Source of the DNA: Candidatus Altarchaeales archaeon WOR_SM1_86-2
GTDB lineage: Archaea > Altiarchaeota > Altiarchaeia > IMC4 > MCBC01
Direction of reading: 5' to 3'
Assembly: GCA_001723855.1 (NCBI GenBank)
Contig: MCBC01000120.1
Location: 1-18,146 of the forward strand
Length of the DNA stretch: 18,146 nucleotides
Part shown: positions 12,519-18,146 of the stretch, one piece after another
How the letters are laid out: each line of letters begins with the position of its first letter
Position numbering within the stretch: position 1 is the stretch's first letter
Notes under the pieces: generated by a model
Databases searched by the model: none
The model's input: the letters and a program-made list of their open reading frames with translations, nothing else
What the model was told of the DNA's origin: nothing
Made by a program: the position numbers and the translations under genes

Positions 12519-13456
12519 TTTAATTTAGTTTTAAAAAACATTCCTCTTTCCTCTTCCTTACAATTTATTTTCCCGTTTTTTATAAGTACCCGCAGGTATT
12601 TATTAATCTCATTCAGATGTATCCCCAGCATTTCTGATAAATCCCTGGCGGTGCACGGACGCCTTCTTAAAGTTGAGATTATGTTCTCCTCAATATCCCT
12701 GCTGAAACTTCTAATCTTTTTTCTTTGTTTGAATTCCGCAATGATTTCAGCATCCAGAAAAAGGGCAATTTTCTCAAGAGCTTCTTTTTTTGCTTGTATT
12801 ACCCAGTCCTCTGTTCCCGGGCGATCAAGTATATTTAGTTGAATCCTGCCGGGTTTTATTTTTTTGATCGCTCTCTTGAGCAATTGCAGTTGATCATCCG
12901 TATCATTCAAGCCGGGAACAATAAAGATTTCAAGCCACATTTTGCCTGAAAATTCTTTACGGAATTCGATAAGTCCGTCCATGATTTTATTTATATCCAA
13001 CTCCCTTTGAGGTCTGTTTATTTTTCTGAAAAGTTCATCGGATGCAGCATCAAGGGAGGGAATTATCAGATCGGCATTTTTAATTTCATCCCTTAGTTTC
13101 TTATTGTAAAAAAGTGTGCCATTCGTAAGTACCGCTATTTTATATTGAGGATAATTCCGCTTTAAAAAATCAATGATTTCACCGATCCTGCTATGTAGGG
13201 TTGGCTCACCTGAGCCTGAAAAGGTGATGTAATCCAAATCTGGTGAAGTCTCCAAGTATTCATTTAATTCATTTAAAATCTCATCCGTTGGAATGTATTC
13301 CTTACGCTCAAGGGTTAAATTTGTTGTCTTTCCGCATTCACAATATACGCAGTTCAGTGTGCAGGTTTTGTGCGGCACCGGATCTATCCCAAGTGAAATT
13401 CCAAGCCGCCTTGACCCCACAGGTCCGAATAAATGCTTATATCTCATCCCTTCCAT
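12515..13456 (-). CDS. Radical SAM protein (COG0731-like) with C-terminal HTH
   Basis: The 313-residue protein begins KHLFGPVGSRRLGISLGID, then has the [4Fe-4S] motif CTLNCVYC at about 32-39. ITFSGSGEPTLH (the SAM-binding GGE-like region) and IAVLTNGTL follow, and LEIFIVPGLND lies in the second half of the barrel. From about residue 250 it ends in a winged-helix segment (RRPCTARDLSEMLGIHLNEINKYL). This resembles uncharacterised archaeal Fe-S oxidoreductases of COG0731, which are related to wyosine synthesis enzymes. The HTH tail suggests nucleic-acid binding, perhaps tRNA. It heads an operon with trmO and the MinD-ferredoxin ATPase. A half-palindrome (13491-13502) lies 34 bases upstream. The start ATG 13456 is followed by a second in-frame ATG at 13447. 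Confidence 0.82.
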   Translation of the reverse strand: MEGMRYKHLFGPVGSRRLGISLGIDPVPHKTCTLNCVYCECGKTTNLTLERKEYIPTDEILNELNEYLETSPDLDYITFSGSGEPTLHSRIGEIIDFLKRNYPQYKIAVLTNGTLFYNKKLRDEIKNADLIIPSLDAASDELFRKINRPQRELDINKIMDGLIEFRKEFSGKMWLEIFIVPGLNDTDDQLQLLKRAIKKIKPGRIQLNILDRPGTEDWVIQAKKEALEKIALFLDAEIIAEFKQRKKIRSFSRDIEENIISTLRRRPCTARDLSEMLGIHLNEINKYLRVLIKNGKINCKEEERGMFFKTKLK

Positions 13457-13490
13457 GTTTAATTCATTATCAATCTATCCATTAAAATTT

Positions 13491-13502
13491 GACCTTATGT
13501 GC
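13491..13502. promoter_or_regulatory. Weak match to the cluster operator, site F (GACCTTATGTGC)
   Basis: The spacer TTAT and right half GTGC match sites A and B exactly; the left half is GACC instead of GCAC. It sits upstream of the radical SAM/trmO/ATPase operon at a distance similar to the strong sites. It may be a low-affinity member of the same regulon or chance. Confidence 0.3.
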
Positions 13503-13564
13503 ATAAATGATTTAGATCAGAATGCAATAAAAATGTTAAAATTGCAAAATTTTTGGTTAATAGA

Positions 13565-13618
13565 GATGGGTTCGCCTAACGATGGCATATACGAACCGGT
13601 TCGCACATACACCCCATC
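13565..13618. other. Cloverleaf-like nested palindrome
   Basis: Outer arms GATGGG (13565-13570) and CCCATC (13613-13618) enclose a 12-bp perfect palindrome CGAACCGGTTCG (13592-13603). That palindrome can be extended to 13587-13608 with G-U pairs if read on the minus strand. A small GCC/GGC hairpin (13574-13576 with 13584-13586) lies directly beside it. Together they make a three-way junction of 54 bases. It could be a structured RNA, a protein-binding site or a recombination site. Confidence 0.4.
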
Positions 13619-13692
13619 CGGATTAAAGTTAACCTTAATCTTCAATTAATCTTCAATAAATTATTTCTGAAAAAATAATAAACAAGGAATAA

Positions 13693-13790
13693 AAAGGAAT
13701 TTGGAGAGCACGGCACCCTCCGTACATTATACGGGAATTGGCTGCAGGCGGTCGAACCGCATTATGGGATTATATCGGATATCGCGAAAA
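13693..13790 (+). pseudogene. Possible coding remnant (GC-richer block)
   Basis: Reading in the frame that follows the TAA at 13690-13692 gives a peptide of ordinary protein composition (containing RHPPYIIRELAAGGRTALWD and then YIGYREN) before A/T-rich sequence takes over. The block is more GC-rich than its flanks and has no start codon or plausible promoter. I do not recognise the family. It may be the last trace of a gene lost from this accessory region. Confidence 0.25.
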
Positions 13791-13841
13791 TTTTTTGTTT
13801 CATGATAAAATAGCCTTATATTTTTTGGTAACTCACATGAA

Positions 13842-15593
13842 CTATTGGTTAATATCAAATTTATCCTTCCAAAGGTATCTCAATCTATTCTTTACAAAAT
13901 CATTTAATTCATCTACATCCTTAAAGGCTTTATATGTGCATTGCTTTTCTATGTCCTCTAACCATCTCTTCTGCCTTTCATCTACTCTTTCAACATTTTT
14001 TACATAGACTAAAATACAGTCTTTATCAAACTCTAATTTTGCTTCTTCAAATTCCTTATGCGTGGGCGATATCCCACTTTCTGCCCCATAAGTAGAGCCA
14101 AAGATTAAAAGGTAAACATCGCTATCCTTTAATTCTTCAGATTGAATCTCATCTGCTGTTTTTCCACTTGGAATTGTTTCTTCTTCTTTTTCCCATCTCC
14201 AAGCCTCAAATGGTAAGTTTTCCTCTCGTAATTCATCAATAGCTTCCTCTACTGCATCCCTTTCCCCTTTTAATTCATCAATTCGTGAACTTATAAAAAC
14301 CTTCACGGGTTCTACCCCCTCACCCGCCCTATCTAATGGTTTTTCCAATGAACCAACCCTTTTCTTATTTCTCTTGGATTTTATTTCACCACCCCACTTT
14401 TTGGCATAATAATCAGAGAAGGCATTTAAAAACACCGTATATTTACCGTGCCCGACCCTTCTCAAAACTCCATTTTCAATTAGCATTGATAGGTAAGAAC
14501 TTATTGTCTTTTCAGGGATCCCCATCTCGCTTTTTAGTTCCCGGTAACTCATTGCCCCCCCATTTTCACATATTTTCAGTACAATTTCCCTTTTATTCTC
14601 ATTGTCCTCGAATCCAGTGTAATAATAATTAAAAAAATTATCCCCTAATTCACCCAAAATTTTTGGATAAACACCGGAGAATTCATTTTCATCCATCTTA
14701 TTTAGGTCATTTTCATATGCGTGATCATATGCGTGCCATCCGGTAACCTGTAAAACATAAGGGTGCCCTCCAGTTAGTTCATATATTTTACTGATTAAAT
14801 GTGGTGAAATGGTTAATGGAGCATTTTTCAAGTATTCATAAAAAAATGTTCGTGTATTTTCTGAATTAAATCTTGGCAATGTCTTTATCGGAAAATGCCT
14901 TCCAAATGCCGCTGTAACCTCCCTGTCCTTGAATCTTTCCCTTGTTTTGGCTTTGTCAAGTCTTACCGATACACCTAACATATACTTATAATCTGCCATG
15001 TTAAGTCCAAAAAACATATTTCTAATCCACAATGGCATTCCCGCATCTATTAAATAATCCGCTTCGTCAAGGATCAGATATATGCCCCCCGCATTACCCC
15101 GGACAGAATCCCATATATCTTTAAACACCATGGAAAACGAGTTTCCGATACTATAACTTTCACACAATTCCCTGTACTTCTTTCCAGCTTCAAGATTCTT
15201 GATACTGTCAATTGATTCTTGAATATTTGGAGTTATGTCTCCTTTATTTTTGATGGCTCTTGTTGCCGCTATGCCATCCCTCAAAGATTTTTCATTAAAA
15301 CTTCCTATTATGTGATCAAGAATTTTGTTAGTAGACGGATCAGAACCCTCTAATTGATTTACCAATACCGGAAGAAAATTATTTTTGTATGCTATTTGTC
15401 CGAATTTGTATAATAACGATGTTTTGCCCACGCCATATTCTCCACACACTGTATAGTGCTCGGGTGTCGGTGCCATCTCACTTGTAAATTGACTTAAATT
15501 TTCTTCAAATTCACCGAGAATATTGTTCCTCCCCACCAATATTGGTGGGGGAGCCATTGTTTTTCTAAATGGATTGTCTGCCCATGTGCTCAT
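13842..15593 (-). CDS. AAA/STAND-like ATPase with wHTH and C-terminal DUF4062 (TIR-like fold) domain
   Basis: The 583-residue protein has, in order: VGRNNILGEFEENL (ATPase entry), Walker A GEYGVGKTS at 51-59, Walker B ILDEAD near 173-178, a sensor region, a winged-helix domain at roughly 340-400 (MSYRELKSEMGIPEKTISSYLSM region), a charged linker, and from about 434 a DUF4062 domain (VKVFISSRIDELKGERDAVE, then FGSTYG, then SPTHKEFEEAKLEF). DUF4062 is a Rossmann-like domain, probably related to TIR and deoxyribosyltransferase folds. It occurs in NLR-like immune ATPases, usually at the N-terminus, so its C-terminal place here is uncommon. TATATAAA at 15611-15618 is about 20 bases from the start codon, so the transcript is probably leaderless. 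It is divergent from the HD gene. Candidate defence sensor and effector. Confidence 0.8.
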   Translation of the reverse strand: MSTWADNPFRKTMAPPPILVGRNNILGEFEENLSQFTSEMAPTPEHYTVCGEYGVGKTSLLYKFGQIAYKNNFLPVLVNQLEGSDPSTNKILDHIIGSFNEKSLRDGIAATRAIKNKGDITPNIQESIDSIKNLEAGKKYRELCESYSIGNSFSMVFKDIWDSVRGNAGGIYLILDEADYLIDAGMPLWIRNMFFGLNMADYKYMLGVSVRLDKAKTRERFKDREVTAAFGRHFPIKTLPRFNSENTRTFFYEYLKNAPLTISPHLISKIYELTGGHPYVLQVTGWHAYDHAYENDLNKMDENEFSGVYPKILGELGDNFFNYYYTGFEDNENKREIVLKICENGGAMSYRELKSEMGIPEKTISSYLSMLIENGVLRRVGHGKYTVFLNAFSDYYAKKWGGEIKSKRNKKRVGSLEKPLDRAGEGVEPVKVFISSRIDELKGERDAVEEAIDELREENLPFEAWRWEKEEETIPSGKTADEIQSEELKDSDVYLLIFGSTYGAESGISPTHKEFEEAKLEFDKDCILVYVKNVERVDERQKRWLEDIEKQCTYKAFKDVDELNDFVKNRLRYLWKDKFDINQ

Positions 15594-15822
15594 TTTTCAT
15601 AAATTTTGGCTATATAAAATCATGTCAACATTTAACTATAATTTTATCAATTGTTGAATGTCTTAAAAGTATGCGTCAACTTTTATAATATTTGTCAACT
15701 CATGTCAACTTTTATGTCAATTCTTATCAATTTATCTTTATTAATCTATTTATTTAATTTGCATGTATTGTTTATATTATTAATAAGACATTTATTTATT
15801 AAAAACATATATATAAATAAAA
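15594..15822. promoter_or_regulatory. Divergent promoter region with iterated GTCAAC repeats
   Basis: This 229-base, very A/T-rich gap separates two divergent genes. GTCAAC or GTCAAT occurs at 15624, 15675, 15694, 15704 and 15716, with a degenerate ATCAAT near 15726; several are followed by TTTTAT. The last four are spaced 10-12 bases, close to one helical turn. A TATA-like TTTATATT for the HD gene lies at 15771-15778. The repeats look like a multi-site operator or iterons. They fall between the two promoters and could switch both genes. Confidence 0.55.
15611..15618 (-). promoter_or_regulatory. TATA box for the DUF4062 ATPase (leaderless)
   Basis: Minus strand TTTATATA, centred about 22 bases upstream of the ATG at 15593, which puts transcription start at or next to the start codon. 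The first GTCAAC repeat (15624) lies immediately upstream. Confidence 0.55.
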
Positions 15823-17529
15823 ATGGTTGAGTTTCGATCAGAAGACCAGTTCCAGGAAATTAGGGACACACTCTATGGAGATATTTTGCTGTATAGTGAT
15901 GAGATAGAGTTATTAAATGCATGGGAAATGCAGAGACTGAGGAATATAAGGCAGCTGGGGTTCGCTCATCTTGTATATCCCGGAGCGAACCATACGCGAT
16001 TTGAACATTGTATAGGGGCTCGTTATATGCTCCAGCAGGTGATAGAGCGTTCACAATTGGAAAAATATTTTGAGCACGAGGGCGATATTAGAATATTGTA
16101 TAAGGCAGCTTTGATTCATGACATAGGCCATTCTACATTTGGACATATAACCGAGAGACTCGGAGTTCAAACTCATGAAGAGATAACAATATCTATGATC
16201 AATGGAAAGATGAATGATGTATTGGTGAGTGTAATAGATGATGAAAACATAAAGCCGTTTATCTCAGATTTGATAGGTGGTGAAAAATCAATAACAAACT
16301 TTTTGGATGAGAAAGAGAGAAGGATGATATGCGATATTTTATCAAAAAAATCAAAACCAATATTTTATTCCCAACTGATCAGCGGGCTCATAGATGCGGA
16401 CATACTTGATTATTTAAGAAGAGATTCATACTACTGTGGATTGCATTATGGATTCTACGATGACAGGATATTATCGGCGTTTGATGTTGATGAGGATAAA
16501 TTAGACCTAGTGTTGAAGTACAAACCAGATTCCATATCCTCTGCATTGAGCGTATTAGAATCTCGGCTTAAAATGATGAAGGCGGTTTACCGACACCACA
16601 CGGTACTTGCTGCGGACTCTATGCTTTTGAAAGCATTAGAAATGGCATTTGGTGAGATTATTCATGAGGAAGATATATATCTATTAGATGATGAAGAGGT
16701 CTTAGATATTCTAACAAAATCAGAGAGCGAAACAGTAAAAAACCTTGCTTACCGGTTAAAACGCAGAGACCTTTATAAGAGGGCTTATGTGGTCCAAAAT
16801 AAAACACGGGAGTTGGAGACTGAAATTGAAAAAATGAAAAATAATGCTGTTTATATGCGTGAAATGATGAAAAAAATTGCAAAACGATCTTCGGATCTTG
16901 GGTTAATAAAACTTGGGGAGAGAAAAATTTCTGTTGAGGATATAATAGTTAATATGCCAATACCTCGTTCATACAGGGAAATGCACGATACAGTATTGTT
17001 AAAACGCGGGGATGGTGATGAGAAAGAGCGAATACAATTGGGATGGGAATCTCCTTCCGTAAATGCATTAACCGAGGAATATAATCGATTATGGACTTTT
17101 TTCGTATATGTTTCGGATCCAAATTTTGCGGATTACGTGAAAGACGCGTGTAAAGAAATTTTTGGTATTGAAAGTGCATACGATCGCTCAAAAGGCAGGA
17201 TTACTTCTCCGCCTGCTTTAATTGAAGAAACCAATACAGAAATTATTAAAAAGGTGTTTGAACGGATAGAAGAGATGCCAAGGGCATCTTTAGAGCCCAT
17301 AAAAGTTTTACTGAAATCGGATAATGAACTTACGAGGGATGAAATATCAAAAGAATTAGGAATTGAATCAACCACGGTGTCTTCATACCTAAATAAAATA
17401 TTAAGCATAGAAAAAGAATTTGGGGTTGGTATATTAAAATATCGCACAGATAGAAATAAAATTAAATTCTGGAAGGTTCGTCCGGAAATGCGCGATATAA
17501 TAGGTGATGCATTAATGTTATTGGAATAA
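15823..17529 (+). CDS. HD-domain phosphohydrolase (dNTPase/SAMHD1-like, COG1078) with C-terminal wHTH
   Basis: The 568-residue protein has the HD metal site in family order: H62 in NHTRFEHCIGA, H99-D100 in LIHDIGHSTFGH, and a third Asp near 191 in GLIDADILDYLRRDS. The lead-in HLVYPGANHTRFEH is typical of COG1078 dGTPase/SAMHD1-like enzymes. These cleave dNTPs to nucleoside and triphosphate, or act on related nucleotides. A long helical region follows, with coiled-coil-like ELETEIEKMKN near 330, and a winged helix at about 500-540 (LTRDEISKELGIESTTVSSYLNK). The wHTH tail is unusual for the enzyme family and suggests DNA binding, possibly at the GTCAAC repeats upstream. Bacterial dNTPases of this fold act in anti-phage defence by nucleotide depletion, which fits the neighbouring DUF4062 ATPase. 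Confidence 0.85.
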   Translation: MVEFRSEDQFQEIRDTLYGDILLYSDEIELLNAWEMQRLRNIRQLGFAHLVYPGANHTRFEHCIGARYMLQQVIERSQLEKYFEHEGDIRILYKAALIHDIGHSTFGHITERLGVQTHEEITISMINGKMNDVLVSVIDDENIKPFISDLIGGEKSITNFLDEKERRMICDILSKKSKPIFYSQLISGLIDADILDYLRRDSYYCGLHYGFYDDRILSAFDVDEDKLDLVLKYKPDSISSALSVLESRLKMMKAVYRHHTVLAADSMLLKALEMAFGEIIHEEDIYLLDDEEVLDILTKSESETVKNLAYRLKRRDLYKRAYVVQNKTRELETEIEKMKNNAVYMREMMKKIAKRSSDLGLIKLGERKISVEDIIVNMPIPRSYREMHDTVLLKRGDGDEKERIQLGWESPSVNALTEEYNRLWTFFVYVSDPNFADYVKDACKEIFGIESAYDRSKGRITSPPALIEETNTEIIKKVFERIEEMPRASLEPIKVLLKSDNELTRDEISKELGIESTTVSSYLNKILSIEKEFGVGILKYRTDRNKIKFWKVRPEMRDIIGDALMLLE

Positions 17530-17927
17530 ACAAAAATGTCGGAGGATGTGAACCATTGGGTGAGGAAAATAGAAGGGCTCGCAGAGAGGGTCAGGATAAA
17601 GGATAAGGATAAGATACCGAAGTCCATAAAAGGAAGTATTTTAACTATTGTTGCAAATAATGGAGGCAGTTGGGAGGGTACACTCTCCTCTTTGAGGTCT
17701 TCAACAGTGTAGTGTATGGGAATTTTTCTTTCCCCCAGCATATCCATCATCTCATTTCTTGAGACAGATGCGATTTCCGATGCCTTGCCTATGGAGACAA
17801 CACCCTCTCTAAAGAGTTCTATGGCGATTAATTTCTTCAAAAATTTTCCTAATCCCTTTTGCCTCACCTTACAGACAGTTACGATTTCAGATGGCAAATC
17901 CAATGTTGCTTGCATTGTTGCTTGCAT
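17133..17927 (-). CDS. UPF0175 antitoxin-like protein, 3' end replaced by antisense sequence
   Basis: Residues about 1-80 match UPF0175 (PF03683): LPSEIVTVCK..., then LKKLIAIELFREGVVSIGKASEIASVSRNEMMDML, then IPIHYTVEDLKEE. Family members are 75-90 residues and act as ribbon-helix-helix or HTH-like antitoxins or regulators. Here no stop occurs at the expected place (about 17690); the frame runs on for another 180 residues antisense to the short ORF and the HD gene. The tail has no protein-like pattern of its own and is most likely non-native. Two nearby starts are possible (17927 and 17915), created by a 12-base tandem duplication. No toxin gene is seen upstream; upstream sequence is non-coding. 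Confidence 0.55.
   Translation of the reverse strand: MQATMQATLDLPSEIVTVCKVRQKGLGKFLKKLIAIELFREGVVSIGKASEIASVSRNEMMDMLGERKIPIHYTVEDLKEESVPSQLPPLFATIVKILPFMDFGILSLSFILTLSASPSIFLTQWFTSSDIFVYSNNINASPIISRISGRTFQNLILFLSVRYFNIPTPNSFSMLNILFRYEDTVVDSIPNSFDISSLVSSLSDFSKTFMGSKDALGISSIRSNTFLIISVLVSSIKAGGEVILPFERSYALSIPKISLHASFT
17536..17712 (+). pseudogene. 58-residue ORF, probably the N-terminus of a truncated wHTH protein
   Basis: ATG at 17536 lies six bases after the HD gene stop, so it would be in the same transcript. The product is hydrophilic at first (MSEDVNHWVRKIEGLAERVR) and then reads KSIKGSILTIVANNGGSWEG, which looks like the entry to a winged-helix domain. It stops where the antisense UPF0175 sequence begins (about 17690-17712). 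I read this as a gene cut short by a rearrangement, but a genuine 58-residue protein cannot be excluded. Confidence 0.4.
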
Positions 17928-18146
17928 TTTATTTTTGATTTGTTCTTATTAATTATCATCAAATTTAATAAATAAAAGATTTGAGCACTATTTTTCTGTT
18001 TTCAATAAGGTTCTTACATGCCGGGGGGTTTTGAATATTTAAAACTTCTTTCAAAATAGTACACTATACCGAAACATTTATATACTAATCCCTAACTCCG
18101 CCTGTTTTAAGTAATAGGTATTTCCAGTTTCTCAATAATATCTCTT
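17928..18146. other. Intergenic region to the window edge (219 bases)
   Basis: A/T-rich, with a TATA-like TTTATATACT at about 18077-18086. It also has a loose inverted repeat (GCACTATTTT at 17985 with AAAATAGTAC at 18053; 9 of 10 pairs) around a short GC-rich patch. At the far right, the minus strand from 18146 to 18107 reads about 12 codons ending in TAA (…IIEKLEIPIT), possibly the C-terminus of a gene that begins outside the window. Confidence 0.35.

Larger units (their letters stand above)
13457..13841. other. Intergenic stretch of 385 bases
   Basis: Between the radical SAM gene and the 3' end of the DUF4062 ATPase gene. Contents in order: the weak operator-like site F, A/T-rich sequence, a cloverleaf-like palindromic block (13565-13618), more A/T-rich sequence, and a GC-richer block with coding character (about 13693-13790). 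I found no complete gene or convincing tRNA here. Confidence 0.6.

Noticed and set aside
13701..13765. tRNA-like sequence (CCGTA-loop-TACGG hairpin and GCGG-TCGAA-CCGC arm)
   Set aside because: The anticodon-like loop has five bases, there is no matching acceptor or D stem, and the T-like arm has a five-base loop. It reads better as coding sequence.
17133..17690. A 264-residue minus-strand protein as a real fusion product
   Set aside because: Everything after about residue 80 is antisense to the HD gene and the short ORF, and shows no domain pattern; the long frame is probably accidental.
17985..18062. Inverted repeat as the ends of a small mobile element
   Set aside because: Only nine of ten bases pair, there are no flanking target duplications and no second copy in the window.

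Overview
The window looks like an anaerobic archaeon, most likely a euryarchaeote. It encodes an MC1-type chromatin protein, a UPF0251/DUF134 regulator, a MinD-type ATPase with inserted ferredoxin clusters, DUF5320 proteins, a RACo-like corrinoid activator and many ferredoxins. Its promoters are archaeal TATA boxes, some of them leaderless, and clear Shine-Dalgarno sequences are scarce. MC1 and the corrinoid/radical-SAM genes would fit a methanogen or a methane/alkane-oxidising relative. I cannot fix the lineage from sequence alone.

Region 1 (1-9165, almost all minus strand) is a compact series of redox and metal genes. In transcription order these are: an ArsR-family regulator; two thioredoxin/CcdA (DsbD-like) membrane proteins; MC1; a DUF5320 protein; a ferritin-like protein of the EncFtn type with no encapsulin nearby; a second DUF5320 protein; a 38-residue Cys/His protein; a NifX-like protein; a ferredoxin; a third DUF5320 protein; a 50-residue zinc ribbon; a free-standing NrdD C-terminal (glycyl-radical-loop) protein; another ferredoxin; a ZIP metal transporter; a RACo-like activator; and the start of a radical SAM protein. 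Four near-identical palindromes, GCAC-N4-GTGC or one base off, sit between TATA-like boxes and start codons ahead of the DUF5320/NifX run, MC1, the thioredoxin/CcdA pair and the arsR gene. This suggests that the ArsR protein controls the whole set. On the other side of the arsR promoter a divergent gene (9269-10774) encodes a surface-anchored seven-blade PQQ-type propeller with a duplicated 8-Cys module.

Region 2 (10804-13456, minus strand) is a translationally coupled operon of a radical SAM protein with C-terminal HTH, TrmO, and a MinD/ferredoxin ATPase, the last two junctions being ATGA overlaps. It is followed by a DUF134 regulator. DUF134, MinD-ferredoxin ATPases, NifX-like and DUF5320 proteins commonly travel together, so this operon is probably functionally tied to region 1.

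Region 3 (13457-18146) looks accessory. It holds a 385-base gap with a strong cloverleaf-like palindrome and a GC-richer coding remnant, then a divergent pair: an AAA/STAND-like ATPase with a C-terminal DUF4062 domain, and an HD-domain phosphohydrolase of the dNTPase type. The 229 bases between them carry phased GTCAAC repeats. After the HD gene, a short wHTH-like ORF and an antisense UPF0175 gene meet at a junction where both appear to have lost their 3' ends. I read this region as a candidate defence or stress module; that is inference.
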